From the NCBI RefSeq assembly GCF_019802125.1, contig NZ_JAHVHT010000001.1, positions 1,674,001-1,738,000 of the forward strand: 64,000 nt of DNA, in the 5' to 3' direction. The DNA is from Tateyamaria omphalii (GTDB taxonomy: Bacteria > Pseudomonadota > Alphaproteobacteria > Rhodobacterales > Rhodobacteraceae). The number at the start of each line of letters is the position of its first letter. The first letter of the stretch is position 1. Shown here piece after piece: positions 16,704 to 26,063 of this stretch. The notes under the pieces were generated by a model, which was given only the letters and a program-made list of their open reading frames with translations, was not told the DNA's origin and made no database searches. Both the position numbers and the translations under genes were made by a program.

Positions 16704-18620
16704 ATGAGTGACCCGCTCTTACGTTTGTCAGCGCCGCAGCCCGTTGCGCGGCGGCCGCGTCCTGCAGTTCCTGTGGGCCGTCAGCTGGTGAACGCGGGGC
16801 TGATCAACCAGACGACCCTTCTGGATGCGCTGAGCAAGCAACACAGGATCGACGCGCCACTGGGCGAGATCCTTGTGGCGGACGGCCATGTCGACCCAAG
16901 CGATGTGCTGGATGCGCTTGCGGTCCAGCACGATGCCGACCGCATCGATCTGACCATCGACCCACCCGGCCCACTGATGGCTCAGGCCATGCCGGTCCAT
17001 ATCTGTCAAAGCTTTGGCGTGGTGCCATGGCGCTGGATCGGAAACACGTTGCTTGCGGCCACGACGCGCCCCGACCGCATGCCCGAACTGGCGCGCGCGC
17101 TCGACAAACCTGTTTGGGCCGTCTTGCCGGTGCTGTCCCCCATCAACCAGATTCATGACCAGATTACAGCGCTTTACGGCACGGCCCTTGCACACCAAGC
17201 GGCACACAAGGTGCCCGACGATCTGAGTTGCCGGACGTGGTCCTCGCGCCAAAGCGCCAGAACCATTATCCTCTACGTGGGTGCCGCGCTCCTATTGTTG
17301 CTGAGCGTCCTTTTTCCGGCATGGATTGCCACGGCGGCCATCGGCTGGGCGGTACTGACGCTTGCCATGACGACGGCACTCAAGCTGGCGGCCCTGACCG
17401 CGCGGTTGATGCATCACATTCCTGCACCTGCTGAACCGATGCCGCCACAATTGCCAACCCGCCTGCCGCGGGTTTCAGTCATGGTCCCCCTCTTCAAGGA
17501 AGAGCGCATTGCCGAGGCGTTGATCACTCGCCTGTCACGGCTCACCTATCCCAAGGCGCTGCTCGACGTGGTGCTTGTGCTTGAGGCGAAGGACAATGTC
17601 ACCCGTGCCACCCTCGCCCGCACGGCGCTGCCCCGGTGGATGCGTGTCATCGAAGTGCCCGACGATGGCACCATCACCACCAAGCCCCGCGCATTGAACT
17701 ACGCGCTCGACTTCTGTCAGGGCGACATCATCGGTGTGTGGGATGCCGAGGACGCGCCGGAAACCGACCAGATCGAAAAGGTGGTCGCGAAGTTCGCCGC
17801 CGCAGGTCCGGACGTGGCCTGCCTGCAGGGGATGCTGGACTACTACAATGCACGCCACAACTGGCTCGCGCGCTGCTTTACCATCGAATACGCAAGTTGG
17901 TGGCGCCTTGTCTTGCCGGGGGTGGAGCAGCTTGGACTGGTTCTGCCGCTAGGCGGCACAACCCTGTTTTTTCGGCGTGACATCCTTGAGGAATTGGGCG
18001 GGTGGGACGCGCACAACGTGACCGAGGATGCCGATCTGGGCCTGCGCCTCGCCCGGCGCGGCTACCGAACAGAACTGATCCGTACCGTCACCTATGAAGA
18101 GGCCAATTGCCGCGCCTGGCCGTGGGTCAAGCAGCGCTCACGCTGGCTGAAAGGCTACCTGATCACCTACTGCGTACACATGCGGAACCCCATGGCCCTG
18201 TTGCGCGATCTGGGGTTCAAGCGGTTCTGCGGTGTGCAGGCGATGTTCCTGGCCACCGTGTCACAATTCGCGGCCCTCCCCGTGCTTTGGAGCTTCTGGC
18301 TACCCGCCGCCGGCTTTTCGCATCCTGTCATTGTCACGCTTGGACAGGCGGTGATCTGGCCCATCGCGATCTTTTTCATATTTGCCGAGATACTGAACTT
18401 GACCATCGGAATGATGGCAGTCTCCGACCGCGCGCACCGCCATCTCGTGCCTTGGGTATTGACCCTGCCGCTCTACTTCCCGCTGGCAGCCCTCGCGAGC
18501 TACAAGGCGCTCTATGAAATGGTGTGCGCGCCGTTCTACTGGGACAAAACGCAGCACGGCACGGCGACAGGTGACATCGTGCGTCCCCTTCACAAAGAAG
18601 GGGATCAGGCCACGCCCTAG
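16704..18620 (+). CDS. Membrane family 2 glycosyltransferase with N-terminal MshEN-like domain
   Basis: 638 aa. The first 90 residues hold two tandem MshEN-type 24-residue motifs (GRQLVNAGLINQTTLLDAL and GEILVADGHVDPSDVLDAL), a fold known to bind cyclic di-GMP in related proteins. Two membrane helices (about 187-235) precede a processive GT2 domain with DxD-like WDAEDAPE, TEDADLG and QRSRWLKG, then three or four C-terminal helices. This is the layout of cellulose synthase-like or XagB-like polysaccharide synthases. Polymer and sugar are unknown. Its stop overlaps the convergent GntR gene by four bases. Confidence 0.85.
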   Translation: MSDPLLRLSAPQPVARRPRPAVPVGRQLVNAGLINQTTLLDALSKQHRIDAPLGEILVADGHVDPSDVLDALAVQHDADRIDLTIDPPGPLMAQAMPVHICQSFGVVPWRWIGNTLLAATTRPDRMPELARALDKPVWAVLPVLSPINQIHDQITALYGTALAHQAAHKVPDDLSCRTWSSRQSARTIILYVGAALLLLLSVLFPAWIATAAIGWAVLTLAMTTALKLAALTARLMHHIPAPAEPMPPQLPTRLPRVSVMVPLFKEERIAEALITRLSRLTYPKALLDVVLVLEAKDNVTRATLARTALPRWMRVIEVPDDGTITTKPRALNYALDFCQGDIIGVWDAEDAPETDQIEKVVAKFAAAGPDVACLQGMLDYYNARHNWLARCFTIEYASWWRLVLPGVEQLGLVLPLGGTTLFFRRDILEELGGWDAHNVTEDADLGLRLARRGYRTELIRTVTYEEANCRAWPWVKQRSRWLKGYLITYCVHMRNPMALLRDLGFKRFCGVQAMFLATVSQFAALPVLWSFWLPAAGFSHPVIVTLGQAVIWPIAIFFIFAEILNLTIGMMAVSDRAHRHLVPWVLTLPLYFPLAALASYKALYEMVCAPFYWDKTQHGTATGDIVRPLHKEGDQATP

Positions 18621-19270
18621 GCTTCGTCGCGGCGCGTTTCGGCGTCCTGCTTCAACCGGGTCATAAAGGCGACGGAGATGTGATCGCGCAGCGCCTTGCC
18701 CGCTTCATCCGCATTCTTGGCCTCGATCGCGCTGACGATGCGGTCATGTTCTTCCTGCGCAATACGGGTCCGTCCGTCTGCTGCCAGAGACGTGGTGGCC
18801 ATAAGGGCCATGGTGCGATGCACAAGGTCCAGTTGCTGCACGAGATAGCGGTTGTGCGAGGCAAGGTGGATCTGGGTGTGGAACCTGCGGTTGGCGCGCG
18901 CCAGCGCGGGCGGGTCGTTGACGAGTTCGTTGTCCGCCTCCACCATCTCGCGCAGGATGCGCACCTCTTCCTCAGTGGCGTGTTGAGCTGCGAGCGAGGC
19001 CGCAAGCCCCTCAAGCTCGCGCCGCACCACGTAGAGCTCTGACATCTGGTTGTGGTCGAGCGACGCCACGATCAGACTGCGCCCATCCCGAGACAGCAGA
19101 GACTGCGTCTCAAGCCGCTGCAACGCTTCGCGGACGGGGGTGCGGGAGACACCGAACCGTTCGGCCAGCTCGCTTTCCACCAGCCGGTCGCCGGGGCGAT
19201 AGGTGCCGATGTCAATCGCCTCGAGGATCATGGAATAGGCGTCGGTGTTGTTGGGACGTGGAGCAGGCAT
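18617..19270 (-). CDS. GntR-family (FadR/FCD subgroup) transcriptional regulator
   Basis: 217 aa. The N-terminal winged helix (about residues 10-75) shows the GntR signature GTYRPGDRLVESELAERFGV followed by SRTPVREALQRLE. The C-terminal all-helical FCD domain (about 85-205) holds the metal/ligand-type residues ANRRFHTQIHLASHNRYL and EEHDRIVSAIEAKN. These regulators usually respond to small carboxylates. The target is unclear, because the upstream gene (19376 onward) is divergent and the downstream one is convergent. Confidence 0.93.
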   Translation of the reverse strand: MPAPRPNNTDAYSMILEAIDIGTYRPGDRLVESELAERFGVSRTPVREALQRLETQSLLSRDGRSLIVASLDHNQMSELYVVRRELEGLAASLAAQHATEEEVRILREMVEADNELVNDPPALARANRRFHTQIHLASHNRYLVQQLDLVHRTMALMATTSLAADGRTRIAQEEHDRIVSAIEAKNADEAGKALRDHISVAFMTRLKQDAETRRDEA

Positions 19271-19375
19271 GGCATCTTCGCAAGTCGTTGAATTTCAACA
19301 CCGTAGTGCGGGCACACCGCATGGCGCAACCCCAAGCCCTTGCGGATGTGCCCCACCCCGCCTATCCACACAGCC

Positions 19376-20023
19376 ATGCCTGCCGCCGATTTCACACATA
19401 TACGCACCTGGGTCTTTGACCTCGACAACACGCTCTACCCGCCGGCCGTACGGCTTTTCGATCAGATCGAAGAACGGATGAGGGCCTATGTGATGGACGC
19501 GCTGAACGTCACGTTGGCCGAGGCCGACCGGCTGCGCGTCTATTACTGGCACACCCATGGCACCACGCTGGCCGGCCTGATGCGCGAGCACGACCTTGAT
19601 CCGTTGCCCTTCCTTGAGGACGTGCACGACATCTCATTCGATCAACTGACACCGGACACCGACCTGGCCGCACAGATCCGCGACCTGCCGGGGCGCAAGA
19701 TCGTCTACACCAATGGCAGCGCCCCTTATGCCGCACGGGTGCTCGAGGCGCGCGGGCTGTCCGGACTGTTCGACGCCACCTACGGCGTGGAGCATGCGGA
19801 TTTCCAACCGAAGCCCGAGCGCGCCGCCTTTGTCCGCGTCTTCGGTCGCGATGGGCTCACGCCCGAACAGGCCGCGATGTTCGAGGACGAGCCGCGCAAC
19901 CTTGCCGTGCCGCACGACATGGGGATGCGCACGGTGCATGTTGCCCCTGCCCGCGCGGATGGTGAACACATCCATCACCACACCGACGATCTGGGCGCGT
20001 TTCTGGCGCGGCTTACAGGGTAG
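19376..20023 (+). CDS. HAD-family pyrimidine 5'-nucleotidase
   Basis: 215 aa from ATG 19376. The HAD motif I is WVFDLDNTLYPP, motif II is IVYTNGSAPYAARVLE, motif III lysine is in DFQPKPERAAF, and motif IV is AAMFEDEPRNLAVPHD. The short C1 cap and the DNTLYPP form are those of the SDT1-like pyrimidine 5'-nucleotidase subgroup, which dephosphorylates UMP/CMP and damaged nucleotides. Cytosolic, magnesium-dependent by family. It begins about 100 bases from the divergent GntR gene, so that regulator might control it. Confidence 0.85.
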   Translation: MPAADFTHIRTWVFDLDNTLYPPAVRLFDQIEERMRAYVMDALNVTLAEADRLRVYYWHTHGTTLAGLMREHDLDPLPFLEDVHDISFDQLTPDTDLAAQIRDLPGRKIVYTNGSAPYAARVLEARGLSGLFDATYGVEHADFQPKPERAAFVRVFGRDGLTPEQAAMFEDEPRNLAVPHDMGMRTVHVAPARADGEHIHHHTDDLGAFLARLTG

Positions 20024-20084
20024 GACAGGATGCCGCCTTGGCCGCGCTGTGTGACAGCATAGGTTGGTCGGGCGGAGGCACGTT

Positions 20085-21290
20085 ATGACCGAAACCTGTG
20101 ACATTCTCATTTCCGGCGGCGGCATCGCCGGGCTTACGGCGGCCGCCGCATTTGGCACCGCAGGCTTCCATGTGATCTGCGTGGACCCGACCCCACCGGT
20201 GACCGACCGGGATGCCGATGGCGCCGACATGCGCACGACCGCCATGCTGCAACCGGCCCGCGCGCTGCTGGACCGCGCAGGCGTATGGGATGCCCTCGCC
20301 ACTCATGGTGCGGCTCTTGACGTGATGCAGATCGCGGATGCCGCGACCGAGACGGGCGCTGCGCGCGAGGTCAAAGCCTTTCGCGCCTCCGACGTGTCGA
20401 ACCTGCCCTTCGGCTGGAACTTCCCCAACTGGCGGCTACGCCGCGAACTGCTCGTGCGCCTCGATGAATTGGACACCGTCGATTTCCGCCCCGGCACCGC
20501 CACGACCCGTTTCCTGGGCCGCACGGCAGAGGCGCGTGTCGGTCTGAGCGACGGTACATCAATCAAAGCCCGCCTCGTCATCGCAGCCGACGGGCGCAAC
20601 TCGCCCACGCGGCAGGCGGCGGGTATCGGGGTTACGACCAAACGCTATGGCCAAAAGGCGCTCGCCTTTGCCGTCACACACCCGATCCCGCATGACAATG
20701 TCTCGACCGAGGTGCACCGGACCGGCGGCCCCTTCACCCTCGTGCCCCTGCCCGATCACGACGGAATGCCCTGTTCTGCGGTGGTCTGGATGGATGATGG
20801 TCCAAAATCGGTCGCGCGGATGGCGCTGGACACAGAAGCATTCGAAGCGGAAATGACCGAGCGCAGCTGCCACATCCTCGGACCGCTGACGCTGGCGTCG
20901 CGCCGGTCGATCTGGCCCATTATCAGCCAGATCGCCGACCGGCTGAATGCAACCCGGCTGGCCCTGATCGCAGAGGCGGCGCATGTCGTCCCCCCAATCG
21001 GCGCACAGGGGCTGAACATGTCACTGGCTGATACGGCAACTCTGTTGGATCTGGCAATTGCCCACCCGGATACGGTGGGCGACGCCCAAATGCTCGACGC
21101 CTATCACGCCGCCCGTTACCGGGACATCCGGATGCGGGTGACGGGCATCGACCTGCTGAACCGCACCAGCCAAGCGACATCACCGCTAGCCCGCGACGCC
21201 CGCGCCATGGGGCTGAAAGCCCTGCACGAGATCGCACCAGTGCGCAAAACACTGATGAAACTGGGCCTCGGCGTTCAAGCGGCTGGTTAG
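20085..21290 (+). CDS. UbiH/Coq6-family FAD-dependent hydroxylase
   Basis: The start at 20085 follows GGAGG. The 401-aa protein has the FAD Rossmann motif ILISGGGIAGLTAAAAFG, the second FAD/NAD motif region LVIAADGRNSPTRQAAG, and the family's C-terminal signature VVPPIGAQGLNMSLAD. These are aromatic-ring hydroxylases of ubiquinone biosynthesis (UbiH, UbiF, UbiI, UbiL types); which carbon is hydroxylated cannot be told from sequence. No other ubi gene is adjacent. A palindromic 3' element starts right at its stop codon. Confidence 0.88.
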   Translation: MTETCDILISGGGIAGLTAAAAFGTAGFHVICVDPTPPVTDRDADGADMRTTAMLQPARALLDRAGVWDALATHGAALDVMQIADAATETGAAREVKAFRASDVSNLPFGWNFPNWRLRRELLVRLDELDTVDFRPGTATTRFLGRTAEARVGLSDGTSIKARLVIAADGRNSPTRQAAGIGVTTKRYGQKALAFAVTHPIPHDNVSTEVHRTGGPFTLVPLPDHDGMPCSAVVWMDDGPKSVARMALDTEAFEAEMTERSCHILGPLTLASRRSIWPIISQIADRLNATRLALIAEAAHVVPPIGAQGLNMSLADTATLLDLAIAHPDTVGDAQMLDAYHAARYRDIRMRVTGIDLLNRTSQATSPLARDARAMGLKALHEIAPVRKTLMKLGLGVQAAG

Positions 21291-21317
21291 GGCGGAGGAC
21301 ACCTCCGCCTTACGATT
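21290..21317 (+). repeat. Palindromic 3'-UTR element, copy 1
   Basis: Perfect 8-bp arms GGCGGAGG / CCTCCGCC around ACA, followed by TTACGATT. The full 28 bases are identical to the copy at 45082-45109 in reverse orientation. Both follow a gene end on the gene's strand. Confidence 0.85.
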
Positions 21318-21320
21318 GCC

Positions 21321-22448
21321 TCAGAGTACCTGATCGACGACACGCTTCAGGCGCGCGACAGTGCCACCGACGTCATAGAGCTTGTCGAGACCAAAGAGCC
21401 CAAGGCGGAAGGTCCGGAAATCGGCAGGTTCATCGCATTGCAGCGGCACACCGGCGGCAATCTGCATCCCCTCCGCCGCGAAGCGTTTGCCCGTCTGGAT
21501 GTCAGGATCGGCGGTGTAGCTCACAACCACACCCGGCGCGCCAAAACCGTCTGCCGCCACCGATGTCACACCTTTCTCGGCAAGCAGCGCGCGCACCGCG
21601 CCACCCAAGGCCCATTGTGCGTCCTTCAGCTTATCAAATCCATACGCCTGCGTCTCTTTCATCGTATCGCGGAAATCACGCAGCGCGTCCGTAGGCATCG
21701 TCGCGTGATAGGCATGACCACCGCCCTCATAGGCCTGCATGATCTGGTGCCACTTCTTCAAGTCAATCGCGAAGCTGTCCGAAGTTGTTTCCTGCATCCG
21801 CGCCACAGCCCGCTCCGACAGCATGACAAGCCCGGCACAAGGCGACGCGCTCCACCCCTTCTGCGGGGCAGAAATCAGCACATCGACGCCAAGCGCACGC
21901 ATATCGACCCAGGCACAGCCCGACGCGATGCAATCCAGCACCATCAGCGCACCCACCTCGTGCGCGGCGGCGGCCATCGCGGCAATGTAGTCATCCGGTA
22001 GGATCACACCCGCGCTGGTTTCTACATGCGGGGCAAAGACGACATCGGGTTTCTGCTCGCGAATAGCCTCCACAACCGTATCAATCGGCGCAGGCGCAAA
22101 GGGTGATGGCGACGCATTCCCGGTCTGGCGCGCCTTCAACACGGTCGTGTTGGCCGTCAGCCCGCCAGTCTCAAAAATCTGGCTCCAGCGGTAGGAGAAC
22201 CAGCCGTTGCGCACGACCAGCACATCGGCGCCGCGGCCAAACTGACGGGCCACAGCCTCCATCCCGAAGGTGCCACCACCCGGCACCACAACCACGGCAT
22301 CTGCGGCGTACACCTCTTTCAGCATGGACGAGATGTCGTTCATCACACCCTGAAACGCGGCACTCATATGGTTTAGCGACCGGTCGGTGAAGACAACGGA
22401 AAACTCCTCAAGACCTTGCGGGTCAACGGTATCCAGCAATGCGGGCAT
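21321..22448 (-). CDS. Class V aminotransferase (alanine/serine-glyoxylate type)
   Basis: 375 aa from ATG 22448, with AAAGGA upstream. Fold-type I PLP enzyme of the Agxt/SgaA branch: AVVVVPGGGTFGMEAVARQF (phosphate-binding region), VFAPHVETSAGVILPDDY, MVLDCIASGCAWVDM with the PLP aspartate, and the Schiff-base lysine in ISAPQKGWSASPCAGLVML. Such enzymes move amino groups between alanine or serine and glyoxylate; a close alternative is aminoethylphosphonate-type transaminase. It is on the same strand as the two Lrp regulators upstream, 115 bases away. Confidence 0.85.
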   Translation of the reverse strand: MPALLDTVDPQGLEEFSVVFTDRSLNHMSAAFQGVMNDISSMLKEVYAADAVVVVPGGGTFGMEAVARQFGRGADVLVVRNGWFSYRWSQIFETGGLTANTTVLKARQTGNASPSPFAPAPIDTVVEAIREQKPDVVFAPHVETSAGVILPDDYIAAMAAAAHEVGALMVLDCIASGCAWVDMRALGVDVLISAPQKGWSASPCAGLVMLSERAVARMQETTSDSFAIDLKKWHQIMQAYEGGGHAYHATMPTDALRDFRDTMKETQAYGFDKLKDAQWALGGAVRALLAEKGVTSVAADGFGAPGVVVSYTADPDIQTGKRFAAEGMQIAAGVPLQCDEPADFRTFRLGLFGLDKLYDVGGTVARLKRVVDQVL

Positions 22449-22563
22449 GGTGATGTCCTTTCTCTTTCCGCTGCACATAGCGGCTTGGGCGCGCAGGAAC
22501 AAAGCCTATCACGGTATACATTCGCGGCAGTGCGGCATGGCGCGGCGCCGATGGGAAACCCCG

Positions 22564-23022
22564 TCAGCCAATCGGCCCCGGTCGGCGCTCTTCGCTGAGC
22601 AGCACGTTGGCCTCCACCTCGCCCGCGCCGGGCAAGGTCATGATGCGCCGCCGCAGGACCCGCTCGAAATCCGGCAGGTCGCGGGCGACAACGCGCAGGC
22701 GATAGTCATAGAGGCCCAGAACATGCTCGACCGTCTGCACTTCGGGGATCGCCGACACCGCGCGTTCAAAATCCTCAAGGCTCACGCGCCCCTTGGTCGC
22801 CAGCTTAACGCCCAGAAAGACGGTCACCCCAAATCCCAGCTTCTCGGCATCCAGAACCAACCGCTGCCCCCGGATCACACCCGCCTCGCGCAAACGATTG
22901 ATGCGCCGCCACGCGGCAGGCTGAGACAATCCACACGCCCGCCCAACCGCACCGGCCCCCTGCCCGGCCTCTTCAGCCAACAGGCGCAAAATCGCGAAAT
23001 CGGTCGCATCCAGATCGATCAC
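22564..23022 (-). CDS. Lrp/AsnC-family regulator, second of a tandem pair
   Basis: 152 aa: an N-terminal helix-turn-helix (DLDATDFAILRLLAEEAGQG, then SQPAAWRRINRLREAGVI) and a C-terminal RAM ligand domain (EVQTVEHVLGLYDYRLRVVA). It lacks the aromatic residues that mark Lrp-like sirohaem decarboxylases, so it is a normal regulator. Its ATG overlaps the stop of the first Lrp gene by four bases, suggesting that the two form a heteromeric pair. Amino-acid response by family. Confidence 0.92.
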   Translation of the reverse strand: MIDLDATDFAILRLLAEEAGQGAGAVGRACGLSQPAAWRRINRLREAGVIRGQRLVLDAEKLGFGVTVFLGVKLATKGRVSLEDFERAVSAIPEVQTVEHVLGLYDYRLRVVARDLPDFERVLRRRIMTLPGAGEVEANVLLSEERRPGPIG

Positions 23023-23474
23023 AGCGGCAGCCCCTCGTCGCTTTTGATCCGCGCGACCTGCATCAACGCCTCAATATCCGCGATATGCGGCAAGGTCAGG
23101 ATGCGACTGCGATAGAGGTGCTGGTAGTGGCTCATATCCCGAGCAATGACCGACAGGCGCACGTCAACACGGCCCAGAAAGGTCTGGATCTCAATGACCT
23201 CCGGCACCTCACGCGCAGCCTCAATGAACTCGTCGAACGCGCGGGATTGTGTCTTGTCCAAGGTCACGCGCAGCGACACCTCAACAGCGTACCCAAGCGC
23301 CCCCCAATCAATGACCGCCTGCACACCCTTGACCAACCCGGCCTCGCGCAACTTGGCCTGACGTCGCGCCAACTGCCCCGGACTCACCCGCGCCCGCTCC
23401 GCCAGCTCGGCAGGTGCAAGTGAAGGGTCTGCCTGCCATTGACGCAGTATGCGCCGGTCAGCATCATCAAGCAT
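23019..23474 (-). CDS. Lrp/AsnC-family regulator, first of a tandem pair
   Basis: The start is placed at 23474, giving MLDDADRRILRQWQADPSLA; frames further upstream run into the ilvC promoter. The 151-aa protein has an HTH (SLAPAELAERARVSPGQLAR) and a RAM domain (EVIEIQTFLGRVDVRLSVIA). It is divergent from ilvC with 133 bases between the starts, so control of ilvC or of the downstream aminotransferase by branched-chain amino acids is a reasonable inference. About 30% similar by eye to its neighbour. Confidence 0.92.
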   Translation of the reverse strand: MLDDADRRILRQWQADPSLAPAELAERARVSPGQLARRQAKLREAGLVKGVQAVIDWGALGYAVEVSLRVTLDKTQSRAFDEFIEAAREVPEVIEIQTFLGRVDVRLSVIARDMSHYQHLYRSRILTLPHIADIEALMQVARIKSDEGLPL

Positions 23475-23574
23475 GATATTTGCGAGTTTCCTGAATTTGA
23501 CGAATGATCCAATCTTCATCTTGCCAAATAAACTCAAAATACAACGCTGACCAGAGGCAACATCGCCCGTATAA

Positions 23575-24630
<1,056 letters not shown>

Positions 24631-24640
24631 ATCTAGTTCT

Positions 24641-25324
24641 TCATGTTTCGGGAAAGGCCGTCGCAAAGGCGGCCTTTCCTTTTTGGGTCACCAGAACCGC
24701 ACGGCTGCCCGCATCCCGCCGCATCCAGCCCTGATCCTCCATCCGGGTCAGCATCGCGCGGCCCAAAGACCCCGCGAGATGGTTGCGCCGCTCCGACCAG
24801 TCCAGACAGGTCCGACACATCCGCGCCCGCCCGGTTTCCAAAGCCGTCACATCAATTCCGAACCCGGTGACAAACTCGCGCCCGTCGCCAGTCAGCGCCA
24901 CATCTTCGCCCTCTTCCGCAAGCAATCCGCGCCCGATCAGGCTGCGATACATCTGCACGCCCATCCGCCCGGCCAGATGATTGTAACACACCCGCGCCAC
25001 CTGCATCTGCGCGTCCCTCGGCCCCGTCCGCACCCGCGTCGCCCCTTTGCGAGCGGCCAGCCCCATCAACGCCTCAAGCACGCCCGCGACCTCTGCGTCA
25101 GCCAGGTTGAAATACTTGTGCCGCCCGGACTTGCGTGGGGCGATTAACTCCGCCTCGGCCAGCTTCGACAAATGCCCGCTGGCCGTGGACAGGCCCACGC
25201 CTGCCTCCTCCGCCAATTCAGACGCCGTCAATGCGCGCCCATCCATCAGCGCGGTGAGGATACTCGCCCGCGCCGGATCACCGATCAACGCCGCGATATG
25301 AGAGATATCTGGACCTTCCTTCAT
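24641..25324 (-). CDS. ArsR-family helix-turn-helix regulator, long form
   Basis: 227 aa, about twice the usual ArsR size. Residues 1-85 are a typical ArsR winged helix (DISHIAALIGDPARASILTA, AGVGLSTASGHLSKLAEAEL). The C-terminal 140 residues are unassigned but contain two cysteines in RARMCRTCLDWSERRNHLAG, a motif shared by a group of long ArsR proteins. It is divergent from the NIPSNAP-ABM-EamA operon with 71 bases between starts, and a TTCG-N8-CGAA repeat (25327-25342) lies in that gap, so it probably represses that operon. Confidence 0.88.
   Translation of the reverse strand: MKEGPDISHIAALIGDPARASILTALMDGRALTASELAEEAGVGLSTASGHLSKLAEAELIAPRKSGRHKYFNLADAEVAGVLEALMGLAARKGATRVRTGPRDAQMQVARVCYNHLAGRMGVQMYRSLIGRGLLAEEGEDVALTGDGREFVTGFGIDVTALETGRARMCRTCLDWSERRNHLAGSLGRAMLTRMEDQGWMRRDAGSRAVLVTQKGKAAFATAFPET
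24651..24684 (+). terminator. ilvC terminator, embedded in the ArsR coding end
   Basis: A 10-bp perfect stem GGAAAGGCCG / CGGCCTTTCC is followed by TTTTT, 20 bases after the ilvC stop. The hairpin is encoded within the last codons of the convergent ArsR gene. Confidence 0.88.
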
Positions 25325-25395
25325 AGTTCGACCGTAGCCGAAGCATTGCCGTTCGTCAAAGTGCTAGGACAAGGCCAGCAACGAAAGGACCAAAC

Positions 25396-25719
25396 ATGCT
25401 CACCTGCATCATCCAGTATCAAATCGACCCAACCAAACGCGCCGCCTTTGCCGAATACGGGCAACGCTGGGGCCAGTGTATCCCCCGCTGCGGCGCGGAC
25501 CTCGTGGGATATTTTGCACCGCATGAAGGGTCATCGACCCTCGCCTACGGCATCTATCACGTTGAAAACCTTGCCGCTTATGAAGAATACCGCGCCCGCC
25601 TCGCGGCCGATCCGCTGGGGCGCGAGAATTACCTGTTTGCACAATCCGAGAAATTCATTCTCAAGGAAGACCGGACATGGCTGCAAAACGTGTCCGCACC
25701 GCAGGGAGGCTCCAAATGA
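25396..25719 (+). CDS. NIPSNAP-family protein
   Basis: 107 aa, a single ferredoxin-like alpha+beta domain: MLTCIIQYQIDPTKRAAFAE, YFAPHEGSSTLAYGIYHVEN and YEEYRARLAADPLGRENYLF match the NIPSNAP family. Members often sit with small monooxygenases or transporters and their biochemical role is unsettled. It starts an operon with an antibiotic-biosynthesis-monooxygenase-like gene (four-base overlap) and an EamA exporter, under a divergent ArsR regulator. A stress or detoxification function is inferred from this context. Confidence 0.85.
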   Translation: MLTCIIQYQIDPTKRAAFAEYGQRWGQCIPRCGADLVGYFAPHEGSSTLAYGIYHVENLAAYEEYRARLAADPLGRENYLFAQSEKFILKEDRTWLQNVSAPQGGSK

Positions 25720-26063
25720 TTGCTGTCATCTTCGAAGTTTGGCCCAAAGACGGCCACCGCACCGCGTATCTGAACCGGGCTGCAGCGCTCAAGGAGCATC
25801 TGGTCGACATCCCCGGCTTCATCTCGATCGAGCGGTTTGAAAGCCTCGTTGAGCCGGGCAAGCTGCTGTCTCTCTCCTTCTGGGAAGACGAAGCTGCCCT
25901 CGAACACTGGCGCAAACTGCCCGAACACCGCAGCGCGCAAACGGCGGGCCGCGACATCCACTTCGACAACTACCGCCTGCGTGTCGCCGGGGTCATCCGC
26001 GACTACGGCATGACGGAGCGAGAGCAAGCGCCGGCGGACAGCAGGGCATTGCATGACCGCTAG
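25716..26063 (+). CDS. Antibiotic biosynthesis monooxygenase (ABM)-fold protein
   Basis: 115 aa from ATG 25716, which overlaps the previous stop and has GGAGG upstream. It is a dimeric alpha/beta-barrel type protein with IAVIFEVWPKDGHRTAYL, the ISIERFESLVEPGKLLSLSF strand pair and ALEHWRKLPEHRSAQ. ABM-fold proteins include quinone monooxygenases and haem-degrading enzymes; no haem ligand set is evident here. Its end overlaps the EamA gene by 11 bases. Confidence 0.85.
   Translation: MIAVIFEVWPKDGHRTAYLNRAAALKEHLVDIPGFISIERFESLVEPGKLLSLSFWEDEAALEHWRKLPEHRSAQTAGRDIHFDNYRLRVAGVIRDYGMTEREQAPADSRALHDR

Noticed and set aside
22564-23474. Lrp pair as sirohaem decarboxylase (AhbA/AhbB or NirDLGH)
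   Set aside because: The characteristic aromatic and histidine motifs of those enzymes are missing, and no haem d1 genes are nearby.
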